Shown here: positions 9,300 to 16,979 of the stretch, one piece after another
Layout: each line of letters opens with the position of its first letter
Numbering within the stretch: position 1 is the first letter of the stretch
Origin: Sporosalibacterium faouarense
GTDB lineage: Bacteria; Bacillota; Clostridia; Tissierellales; VENL01
Reading direction: 5' to 3'
Length of the DNA stretch: 55,057 nucleotides
Assembly (NCBI RefSeq): GCF_016765695.1
Contig: NZ_JAETGO010000018.1
Location: forward strand, 1 to 55,057
Translations under genes and position numbers: made by a program
Notes under the pieces: model-generated
Databases searched by the model: none
What the model was told of the DNA's origin: nothing
Seen by the model: only the letters and a program-made list of their open reading frames with translations

Positions 9300-11195
9300 T
9301 TATAAAATGGTAATTACTTGGCCTATACCTTCAGTTTTATATCCATCTAAACTGTTTACTCTATTTATAAACTCTTGAGATTTAATTGTCTCTATAAATA
9401 ATTGTGTTTTTCTATCAGATAAATTATCATATGGAATCAAGAAATCATATTCTTCTTCAGCAACCTTAATAAAATCTAAGTCCATGGCCTTTGCCGCTGA
9501 CATTATTCCCAAGCCTGTAGTTGCTAGTCCTGATTTCACAGCCATTGCTACAGACATGTGAGTGCTCATTTCCCTTTCATATCCTTTAATATCACTAGAC
9601 TTAATTTTTCTATTATTTAATTCATAATCTAATAACACTCTTGTGCCTGCACCTCTTTGTCTATTTATATAAATAACATCTTCATTAACTAAATCTTCAA
9701 AGCTCTTAATATTTTGTGGATTTCCTTTCTTTATAATAAAACCTTGATATCGCTTGACACCTTTTATTAGTGCCATTTTATTTCCTCGGAAATATTTCTT
9801 AATATACGAAATGTTATATTTCCCTGAGATTGGATCTAATAGATGTATAGGTGCAATATGACATTCTCCTCTTAACATTGCCATAATTCCTCCCATGCTT
9901 CCCACATGTCCAGATGATAATGGCATCAGATCACCTATGATATCCATAATCAAATCATGACTCCCGATGGAAACCATTGTGTTTTTGATTTTATTTAAAG
10001 GTTTTAATAGCTTTATATTAACCTTTGAACCTGCTTCCAATCCTTCACTATTCTGAGGGACCTCAAGTATACCATCTGCTTTAACTAAACTCATAGTTAC
10101 ACCTGCTCCACTGGATATAGGTGTTGCAATATACTTATCATTCACATATCCAACATTTACCCTAACTAGCTCTTTATTCTTAACAGATGACACGATTCTC
10201 TTAGATAAAGTTGCAGATAATAAATCCTCATTATATAATATTTGACCAGTATAGCGGTATATTAAAGGCTTTACAAAGGATTCAAAAGCTAAATATGAAG
10301 ACACAGGATATCCTGGCAATCCTATCACAGGCTTCTCATTTATTATACCTAGTATGGTAGGCTTACCTGGCTTTATTGCAATACCATGTACAATTACCTC
10401 ACCCAGTTCTTTAATTATTTTAGCTGTATAGTCTTTTGTTCCAGCCGATGAACCTGCATTAATTATCAAAATATCATTATTTTCTATACCTTTAGAAATT
10501 GCATTTTTAAGAAGGTTATATTGGTCAGCTACAGGAGAATATCTATTAGCAATAGCACCATATTCTTCTATTAAACCTTGAAAAACCCTAGAGTTTGAAT
10601 CAATAATTTTCCCTGGTTTCAAATCCCTATTATTCTCTATGATTTCTGAGCCTGTAGGAATAATTCCAATCTGAGGCTTTTTATATACTTCTATTTCCTC
10701 TATTCCTCCAGATAATAAAGCTGATAAATCAATGGGCCTGATTTTGTGTTTGGAGGGGAGTATCATTTCTGTAGCAACTATATCTTCTCCAATTGGTCTG
10801 ATATGCTGCCAAGGGTAAGCCGCCTTTAAAATCTTCACTTTTCCTTCTTCTAACTCTATTACATCTTCTATCATTATGACTGCATCAAAACCATCTTGTA
10901 TTAAGTTTCCTGTATTTATATATATAAAGCCTTTTCCTTCTTTTAAAATTATAGGGTTTACTTCACTAGCCTCATATGTAGATTCTGCCTTAACTAATAT
11001 TCCATCCATTGCAGCAGCATTATAATGGGGAGATGAATTTTTAGCATATATTGCATTAAAGGTTATCCTCCCAATAGTATCTAACACATCTATTTTTTCA
11101 TGTTTGTTTTTAAACCCTAATCTATTAAAAAATATCTCTTGAGCTTCTTCTATGGGTGTATTCTTAATATAGATATTTCTATCTTCTTTTTTCAA
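9300..11195 (-). CDS. MoeA fused to a periplasmic-binding-like domain
   Basis: This 631-residue protein has a MoeA core (about 1-400, with [13 protein letters not shown], the GSSAGTKD motif and GLPGYPVSS) fused to a C-terminal domain of about 230 residues. That domain resembles substrate-binding or LysR-type ligand-binding folds ([32 protein letters not shown]). Such MoeA-PBP fusions are known in clostridia and are presumed to insert or sense molybdate or tungstate, though the extra domain's ligand is untested. The start is TTG with GGAGG upstream. It follows a normal moeA by 15 bases, so the operon has two MoeA paralogues. Confidence 0.9.
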   Translation of the reverse strand: MKKEDRNIYIKNTPIEEAQEIFFNRLGFKNKHEKIDVLDTIGRITFNAIYAKNSSPHYNAAAMDGILVKAESTYEASEVNPIILKEGKGFIYINTGNLIQDGFDAVIMIEDVIELEEGKVKILKAAYPWQHIRPIGEDIVATEMILPSKHKIRPIDLSALLSGGIEEIEVYKKPQIGIIPTGSEIIENNRDLKPGKIIDSNSRVFQGLIEEYGAIANRYSPVADQYNLLKNAISKGIENNDILIINAGSSAGTKDYTAKIIKELGEVIVHGIAIKPGKPTILGIINEKPVIGLPGYPVSSYLAFESFVKPLIYRYTGQILYNEDLLSATLSKRIVSSVKNKELVRVNVGYVNDKYIATPISSGAGVTMSLVKADGILEVPQNSEGLEAGSKVNIKLLKPLNKIKNTMVSIGSHDLIMDIIGDLMPLSSGHVGSMGGIMAMLRGECHIAPIHLLDPISGKYNISYIKKYFRGNKMALIKGVKRYQGFIIKKGNPQNIKSFEDLVNEDVIYINRQRGAGTRVLLDYELNNRKIKSSDIKGYEREMSTHMSVAMAVKSGLATTGLGIMSAAKAMDLDFIKVAEEEYDFLIPYDNLSDRKTQLFIETIKSQEFINRVNSLDGYKTEGIGQVITIL

Positions 11196-11210
11196 CTTTT
11201 GTCCTCCCTT

Positions 11211-12437
11211 CTATAGAAAATATACTTGTCTCTCGTCGCCTTTATTTATTCCTTCTTCTTCAGAGGATATTATTATATAACCATTGGATTCAGATAATAG
11301 AGTTATCATTCCCGATTTCCCCCAATTAGGAATTGCATAAAGATTTCCCTTTCTCTCTTCTAATTTTACCATGTGATATGTTTCCTTACCTGGATTGGAG
11401 TGAACATTAAAGTCTAGTATGGCCTTTGTTTTTTTTCTCTGTCTTCTAGTATTCATTACTCCCTCTATTAGGTGTTCAACTAATACCTTAAATACTATTA
11501 TTGAAGATACTGGATGTCCCGGTAATCCAAAAACAATTTTCCCATTAGCTTCACCAACTAAAGTTGGTTTACCAGGTTTTATTGAAATCCCATGAATAAA
11601 TACTCCTTCTCCATCAAAGGAGTTAATCACATCATAAGTATAATCTCTCACACCTACTGAGCTTCCTCCAGATATTAAAACTACATCTGAATTGTCAATA
11701 CCTTTCTCCACTTCATCTCTTAGGAGGTCAAACTCATCTCTAACAATAGATTTAGCTACAACTTCTCCACCAATGCTTTTTATAAGTGAATATAGGGCGT
11801 ATCCATTAATATCCCTAATTTCCCCCATTCCCAATTCTTCATCTAAATCAATAATTTCATCACCAGTAGATATTACATAGAACCTTGGCTTCTTATATAC
11901 TTTTATTTCTTTTTTTCCTATAGCAGCTAAAACTCCAATATCTTGGGGAGTTAATTTCTTTCCTACTGACAATATAGTTTGATTTTTCTTGATGTCATCC
12001 CCTTTTAAAATTAAGTTTTCTCCATTAGATATAGGCTTGTACACAAATATACTCTCGCCAGCCATATTTTCTGCATTTTCAATCATTACAACTGAATCTG
12101 CTCCATTGGGAATCATGCCTCCCGTAGGAACATAAACTGCTTCTCCAGGATTAACTTCTAGATCTGTTTTAGTTCCCATGGAAACTTCACCTTTATAGTT
12201 TAATAAGCTTGGTACTGTTTCAGTTGCCCCATAACTATCTTTACTTTGTATTGCATATCCATCAACAGTTGACCTATTAAATTCTGGAACATTTATATCT
12301 GAAACTATATCCTCTGCCAAGACTCTATTTAAAGCCTGAACAAGATTGATTGTTTCTATTTTTAAATATTTATTTTTTACTCTCTTAAGTAGTCGTTCTT
12401 TTGCCTCTCCCACGGAAATAACATTAAAAAAGTCCAT
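11211..12437 (-). CDS. moeA: Molybdopterin molybdenumtransferase
   Basis: MoeA inserts molybdate or tungstate into adenylated molybdopterin. The 408-residue protein shows NVPEFNRSTVDGYA (about 60-73), GGSSVGVRDYT and PGKPTLVGEANGKIVFGLPGHPVSS, all standard. I place the start at the ATG at 12437, overlapping the end of tupC by 14 bases with AAGGGTGG upstream, rather than the longer frame to 12482 that runs inside tupC. The overlap suggests translational coupling of metal import to metal insertion. Confidence 0.92.
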   Translation of the reverse strand: MDFFNVISVGEAKERLLKRVKNKYLKIETINLVQALNRVLAEDIVSDINVPEFNRSTVDGYAIQSKDSYGATETVPSLLNYKGEVSMGTKTDLEVNPGEAVYVPTGGMIPNGADSVVMIENAENMAGESIFVYKPISNGENLILKGDDIKKNQTILSVGKKLTPQDIGVLAAIGKKEIKVYKKPRFYVISTGDEIIDLDEELGMGEIRDINGYALYSLIKSIGGEVVAKSIVRDEFDLLRDEVEKGIDNSDVVLISGGSSVGVRDYTYDVINSFDGEGVFIHGISIKPGKPTLVGEANGKIVFGLPGHPVSSIIVFKVLVEHLIEGVMNTRRQRKKTKAILDFNVHSNPGKETYHMVKLEERKGNLYAIPNWGKSGMITLLSESNGYIIISSEEEGINKGDERQVYFL

Positions 12438-13071
12438 CTTTGTCTTCCACCCTTCCATTCTTAAGAAATATAATTTCATCACATAGTCTATATGCTTGCT
12501 CTATATCGTGGGTAATAATTATTATAGTTGTATTGTATTCTTTATTATATTCTTTTAATACTCTTTCTAATGTACTAATTGAATCCTCATCTATACTTGA
12601 AGTTGGTTCATCTAATAATATTAATTCTGGCTCGATTATAACTGCCCTAGCTAATGAAACCTTCTGTGCTTCTCCCCCTGAAAGTTGTGTACTCTTCTGA
12701 TCTCTTAAATGGTATATACCTAATTCTTTTAATATCTCATTAGTCTTCTCTTTTACTACGGATTTCTTGAGTTTTCTAATTTTCAAAGGATATGCTACGT
12801 CTTCATAGACTTTTCTATTCAATAGATATGGTTTTTGAAAAACCAAAGTAATATCTAAATACATACTATCGTTAAATTTTTCTTTATTATAAGTTATGCT
12901 TCCTTGATATTCCTTATCAAGTCCCGCCAATATATTAATTAAGGTGCTTTTACCTGCTCCATTTGGGCCTATTATACCTGTTATTATATTCTTCTTAAAT
13001 TTAAGCTCCTCAATATCTAATATCATTTTAGTTCCGAAATATTTCTTTAAGTTTTTTATTTCTATATCCAT
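12424..13071 (-). CDS. tupC: Tungstate ABC transporter, ATPase
   Basis: The 215-residue ATPase powers tungstate uptake. Walker A is GPNGAGKST (about 35-43), the signature is LSGGEAQKVSLARA, and Walker B is ELILLDEPTSS. It is shorter than ModC and lacks the C-terminal molybdate-binding extension, as expected for TupC. Its start abuts the tupB stop and its end overlaps moeA. Confidence 0.9.
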   Translation of the reverse strand: MDIEIKNLKKYFGTKMILDIEELKFKKNIITGIIGPNGAGKSTLINILAGLDKEYQGSITYNKEKFNDSMYLDITLVFQKPYLLNRKVYEDVAYPLKIRKLKKSVVKEKTNEILKELGIYHLRDQKSTQLSGGEAQKVSLARAVIIEPELILLDEPTSSIDEDSISTLERVLKEYNKEYNTTIIIITHDIEQAYRLCDEIIFLKNGRVEDKDGLF

Positions 13072-13761
13072 TTAATCCTCCTTATTATAGCTGTAAATAA
13101 TACTATTTATAAGAAAAGATATTAATAATAATACTAGTCCTAAGGCTATAGCTCTAGAATAACTACCCATGGAATTAAACATTGCAATAGATGTAGTTAT
13201 AACCCTTGTATGTCCTTTTATATTTCCACCTACTATCATAACTGCCCCAACCTCAGATATAGCCCTTGAAAATACAGTTATTACATTTATAAATAGATAT
13301 ATTTTCAGCTCTCTAACTATTAGTATAATTACATCAAATCTTCTAGCTCCTAATGTCAATCCTATCTTTTCAATCTCTTTCCCTCTATTTTTTGAAAGAT
13401 TATAGACTAAACCTAAGGCTAATGGAAATACCAATATTGTTTGTGCAATTATCATAGCTGTAGGCGTATACAAAAGCTGTAATGACCCAAGTGGTCCTCT
13501 CCTCGAAAGACTGATTGCCACTAAAAGTCCTACCACTACTGATGGTATACTCATAAAAGTATATAATATTCTAGAGAATAAACCTTTTAATCTGAATCTC
13601 TTAATTCCTAGATAAACCCCTATTGGTATTGCAAGGAATGAAGATAATGCAGTGGCTGTTGATGATACAGCCACTGATAAAAATATTATTCTATATAACT
13701 CTTTATCTAACTTAAATAGTAATAAAATCCCTTCCTTCAATCCTTGTAATATATAGTCCAT
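13072..13761 (-). CDS. tupB: Tungstate ABC transporter, permease
   Basis: This 229-residue inner-membrane permease has about five membrane helices and the coupling-loop motif (EIEKIGLTLGARRFDVI, near residues 130-146) through which it contacts the ATPase. The AISEVGAVMIVGGNIKGHTRVITTSI stretch is characteristic of TupB-type permeases. It is separated from tupA by a 137-base gap containing a perfect 17-bp inverted repeat. Confidence 0.9.
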   Translation of the reverse strand: MDYILQGLKEGILLLFKLDKELYRIIFLSVAVSSTATALSSFLAIPIGVYLGIKRFRLKGLFSRILYTFMSIPSVVVGLLVAISLSRRGPLGSLQLLYTPTAMIIAQTILVFPLALGLVYNLSKNRGKEIEKIGLTLGARRFDVIILIVRELKIYLFINVITVFSRAISEVGAVMIVGGNIKGHTRVITTSIAMFNSMGSYSRAIALGLVLLLISFLINSIIYSYNKED

Positions 13762-13798
13762 AACTGCTCTCCTTTATCTTTTACTTAATAAAGCATTC

Positions 13799-13836
13799 TG
13801 ATATAGGATTTATACTTTAGTATAAATCCTATATCA
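13799..13836 (-). repeat. Perfect 17-bp inverted repeat between tupA and tupB
   Basis: Arms 13799-13815 and 13820-13836 are exact reverse complements around a TTTA loop. There is no U run after it on the minus strand, so it looks less like a terminator and more like a transcript-stabilising or partial-stop hairpin. Such hairpins keep the binding protein more abundant than the membrane parts. Confidence 0.8.
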
Positions 13837-13898
13837 GAAATCAAGTTCTATAATAAATTCAAACCAAAATATATTTAGTTCTTAGATGAAGAAACTAC

Positions 13899-14747
13899 CT
13901 ATTTATTGTAGTTAGGTGTAAATAATGGCATTCCAAACTTATCTTTACCATATTCCCCTATCATCTTTTGTATGTCCTCTGAAAGTAACCAATCTATAAA
14001 TTCCTGTGCTCCTCCATTATTTATATTTTCATTTTTATCTGGATTTACTGGTATCACTCCGTATTGATTGAATAACATTTCATCCTTTTCTACTAAAATA
14101 TCTAAATTAAGTTTATCTTTAAGATTTAAGTACGTTGCTCTATCTGTCATTGTATAAGCTTGCTTTTCATCAGCAATTTTCAAAGTATCTCCCATTCCAC
14201 TTCCGCTTGATAAGTACCAACTTCCTTCTGGCTGAATCCCAGCATTTTCCCATATACTCTTCTCTTTTTTATGGGTTCCTGAATCATCTCCTCTAGATAC
14301 AAAAGTGGATTCTGATTCTGCTATAGTCTGAAACCCTTTTACTACATCGTTAGCAGCTTCAGCATGTATATTAGCACTATCTTCCTTAGGACCTACAATA
14401 ACAAAGTCATTATACATAACATCATATCTTTTTAGTCCGTGACCCTCTTCAACAAATTGCTCTTCAGAAGGTTTTGCGTGAACTAAAAGTACATCTGCAT
14501 CTCCATCTCTACCCTTTTGTAAAGCTGCACCTGTTCCTACTGCTACAACCTTTACTTCTATTCCTGTTTTCTCTTCAAAATCAGGTAATATATAATCTAA
14601 TAATCCACTATCTCTTGTACTTGTTGTTGTAGCCAAGATTATACTGCCATTATCACCAACACTAGTATCCTGAGCATTCTGTACTGAACTACATCCTGTA
14701 ATAAGACTTATTATTAATAAAGCTACAATTAATAAATTTTTTTTCAT
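13899..14747 (-). CDS. tupA: Tungstate-binding lipoprotein
   Basis: The 282-residue protein is exported. It has a hydrophobic signal (residues 4-17) and a lipobox LITGC with Cys19 for lipid attachment. The mature part begins with the TupA hallmark ATTTSTRDSGLLDYILP (about 39-55), the TTTST stretch being the oxyanion-binding loop, and contains SRGDDSGTHKKE. It captures tungstate for TupBC. The gene lies behind a Moco/Tuco-like RNA and a terminator, implying feedback by the cofactor it helps make. Confidence 0.93.
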   Translation of the reverse strand: MKKNLLIVALLIISLITGCSSVQNAQDTSVGDNGSIILATTTSTRDSGLLDYILPDFEEKTGIEVKVVAVGTGAALQKGRDGDADVLLVHAKPSEEQFVEEGHGLKRYDVMYNDFVIVGPKEDSANIHAEAANDVVKGFQTIAESESTFVSRGDDSGTHKKEKSIWENAGIQPEGSWYLSSGSGMGDTLKIADEKQAYTMTDRATYLNLKDKLNLDILVEKDEMLFNQYGVIPVNPDKNENINNGGAQEFIDWLLSEDIQKMIGEYGKDKFGMPLFTPNYNK

Positions 14748-14800
14748 TTCATTACAACTCCTCTCATTTTTTAAAAATCTAAATAAGAGAGCTTTTTATT

Positions 14801-14830
14801 AAAATAAAAAATAGTCCTTGAAAGGACTAT
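14801..14830 (-). terminator. Leader terminator upstream of tupA
   Basis: On the minus strand ATAGTCC and GGACTAT pair around a TTTCAA loop and are followed by a TTTTTTATTTT run. It lies between the Moco/Tuco-like RNA and tupA, the position expected for riboswitch-controlled termination. It could also simply end the fdhD transcript. Confidence 0.85.
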
Positions 14831-14904
14831 TGAAGTATTAAATCTAATTTTGGGCATATTACACCCTAAAGCTTATAATAGATAAATATAAACTGATTTA
14901 ATAA

Positions 14905-14980
14905 TTCAAACTCTCCTTTCCAAATACGGGAGGCATAAATCTTTCTTCTTATACCCATCGGCTCTAATCCGTAGTTAAAA
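14905..14980 (-). ncRNA. Molybdenum/tungsten cofactor (Moco/Tuco) riboswitch candidate
   Basis: The minus-strand RNA shows an outer stem (plus 14973-14980 with 14905-14912), a TACGG/CCGTA pairing (14969-14973 with 14925-14929) and a 7-bp hairpin GGTATAA/TTATGCC (14949-14955 with 14932-14938). Between these it carries GAGCCGAUGGG and GCCUCCCGU...GGAAAGGAG, which I recognise as resembling the conserved core of the Moco RNA motif. Its place before tungstate-transport genes fits the tungsten variant. The family assignment is from memory of the motif, not a model search. Confidence 0.65.
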
Positions 14981-14985
14981 CAACC

Positions 14986-15768
14986 TTAGGAATTCAAGCT
15001 CGGAAAATTCGTATACATATTCATTTTTTTACCCCTCGCAAATCCAATTAAAGTAATATTCAACTCCTTAGCCATATCTATTGAAAGATTAGTAGGTGCT
15101 GATCTAGAAATTATAGTGGATATACTTCTCATACTTGCCTTTATTAGAATCTCTGATGTTATTCGTCCACTAGTGACAATAAACTTGTCCTCTAGCTTAA
15201 TCTCTTCTAATAATATTCTTCCTAAAATCTTGTCCAAAGCATTATGTCTTCCTATATCTTCTTCAAATATTAATATTTGATTATTCTTACATAATGCACA
15301 GCTATGAACTCCACCAGTTTCTAAAAACATCTTAGATTTTTCATTGAATTTAGTCATTAGTTTGTATATATTATCTTTGTCAATATCTAACCTCTTGGAA
15401 ATCTTCTTCGTTTTAAATGAATCAATTACATTGTAGAAGATTGTTCCTTTACCACAGCCTGTGGTAATAGTTCTTTTTCTAGAAAGATTTTTACTTAATG
15501 AATTAGTTCTCGTAGTATTTACAAAAGCTAATCCTCTCTCTTCATCAATATCTATTTTTTCAATATCTTCTTTTTTATCAATTATTCCTTCTGATTGTAA
15601 AAATCCTATTGCTAAGTATCTTAATGACTTAGGCGTACATAGTAAAGTTATGAATTCCTCATTATCTAAATAAATCGTAAATGGATATTCCACTACAACT
15701 TTATCCTCTATTTCATTAACTTCATCACCTTTTATTTTTAATATATTATATGACTTTATATTTTTCAT
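14986..15768 (-). CDS. fdhD: Formate dehydrogenase sulfurtransferase FdhD
   Basis: FdhD passes sulfur from a cysteine desulfurase to the Mo/W-bisPGD cofactor and is required for active formate dehydrogenase. The 260-residue protein carries GGVHSCALC (about 112-120) with the two cysteines of the sulfur-transfer loop, plus SGRITSEILIKA and RSAPT regions typical of the cofactor-binding side. It lies in the minus-strand run just after mobA. Confidence 0.93.
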   Translation of the reverse strand: MKNIKSYNILKIKGDEVNEIEDKVVVEYPFTIYLDNEEFITLLCTPKSLRYLAIGFLQSEGIIDKKEDIEKIDIDEERGLAFVNTTRTNSLSKNLSRKRTITTGCGKGTIFYNVIDSFKTKKISKRLDIDKDNIYKLMTKFNEKSKMFLETGGVHSCALCKNNQILIFEEDIGRHNALDKILGRILLEEIKLEDKFIVTSGRITSEILIKASMRSISTIISRSAPTNLSIDMAKELNITLIGFARGKKMNMYTNFPSLNS

Positions 15769-15857
15769 ATAAGACCTCTCTTCTTATTTAAAAATAAAAT
15801 CATTTATGAGCTTTAGTATTTTTATAGTTTGTCTACTTTTTATAAATGAGGAAAGCC

Positions 15858-16460
15858 TTAATTTACTCTTTTCCCAGATAAATATAATTCTAAATCATGG
15901 GTTGTATTAAGATTCATGAACATATCCCAATTAGGACTATACCTCAAAGCAATTTCTTCCTCTACATAATAGAAATTTAGCTTTCTTACTAAGGAATGTA
16001 TAGACCGTTTATCATTAAATAAGTGTTCCTCTATTTTGGGAACTATATCTTTCGAATAGAAGCTATTAAATGGCTCTATCCAATTACCTTTTCTAGATAA
16101 ACATCCATCACCTCCCACTTCATTAAGTTTATCTTTCATATATTGGATAAACTTTAAATTAATATTGGGCATATCGCAAGCTAGAAAATAAACATACTTA
16201 CTTGATGCCTTCTTTAAAGCTGTATGAATTCCACTTAAAGGACCTTTCTCTTTAATTTCATCTTCAACAATCTTATGAGGAAAGTCCTTATAATACTCAG
16301 GCTTATTAGTGACCATTATTATTTCTTCGAATTGATTTTCCAACTTCCTAGTAATAATATCTACTAACTTTGTCTTATTAACTTCTAGAAATTGCTTGTC
16401 AAAACCCATTCTACTACTTTTACCCCCAGCTAATATTACTGCTGTTCCAAAGTTTTTCAT
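15858..16460 (-). CDS. mobA: Molybdenum cofactor guanylyltransferase
   Basis: MobA adds GMP to molybdopterin to make the bis-MGD form used by formate dehydrogenase. The N-terminal nucleotidyltransferase motif is VILAGGKSSRMGFDKQ (about 7-22), with FLACDMPN further on as the metal-binding Asp region. I start the protein at the ATG at 16460, since GAGGGG lies just upstream. An ATG eight codons earlier overlaps mog and is less likely. Length is 200 residues. Confidence 0.9.
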   Translation of the reverse strand: MKNFGTAVILAGGKSSRMGFDKQFLEVNKTKLVDIITRKLENQFEEIIMVTNKPEYYKDFPHKIVEDEIKEKGPLSGIHTALKKASSKYVYFLACDMPNINLKFIQYMKDKLNEVGGDGCLSRKGNWIEPFNSFYSKDIVPKIEEHLFNDKRSIHSLVRKLNFYYVEEEIALRYSPNWDMFMNLNTTHDLELYLSGKRVN

Positions 16461-16470
16461 CACTTTCCCC

Positions 16471-16962
16471 TCATTCTCTAGCACATTCAGTGGCTTTTCC
16501 AGTTAATATCTCTAATCCATGTTTTAGACTTCCAATTATATAATCTAATGATTCTCTAACAGCTTTAGGACTGCCAGGAAGATTTACTATTAATGTTTCA
16601 TTTCTAATTCCCGATACTGCCCTAGATAACATTGCTCTAGGTGTTATTTGAAGACTATAATATCTTATTGCCTCACTTATTCCTGGTGCAAGTCTATGAA
16701 CTATTTCCCTTGTAGCCTCAGGGGTAACATCTCTTTTACTAAATCCTGTTCCTCCAGTTGTTAGTATTAAATCTACTTTTAAATTATCACTCATGTTAAT
16801 CATTTCTTCTGATAACATCTTTTTATCATCAGGCAAAATGATTTTCTTGATAACCTTATAGTTATTCTTTCTTAGGATTTCTTCTATTACTTCGCCACTT
16901 TTGTCCTCTCTTTCATTCTTATATCCTTTATCACTTGCTGTAATTATTCCAACATTAAACAT
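16471..16962 (-). CDS. mog: Molybdopterin adenylyltransferase (MoaB/Mog)
   Basis: The 163-residue protein adenylates molybdopterin before metal insertion by MoeA. It has the MoaB/Mog fold with LILTTGGTGFSKRDVTPEA (about 64-82) and PGSPKAVRESLDYI, which form the MPT-binding pocket. Either mog or moaB would be an acceptable name. It is 17 bases downstream of fdhA and has a clear AGGAGG site. Confidence 0.9.
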   Translation of the reverse strand: MFNVGIITASDKGYKNEREDKSGEVIEEILRKNNYKVIKKIILPDDKKMLSEEMINMSDNLKVDLILTTGGTGFSKRDVTPEATREIVHRLAPGISEAIRYYSLQITPRAMLSRAVSGIRNETLIVNLPGSPKAVRESLDYIIGSLKHGLEILTGKATECARE

Positions 16963-16979
16963 GACAATCCTCCTAAGAC

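Larger units (their letters stand above)
14748..14985. other. tupA leader region
   Basis: This region between the fdhD stop and the tupA start contains a structured RNA (14905-14980) and an intrinsic terminator (14801-14830), both reading toward tupA. I see no protein-coding gene. Confidence 0.75.
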
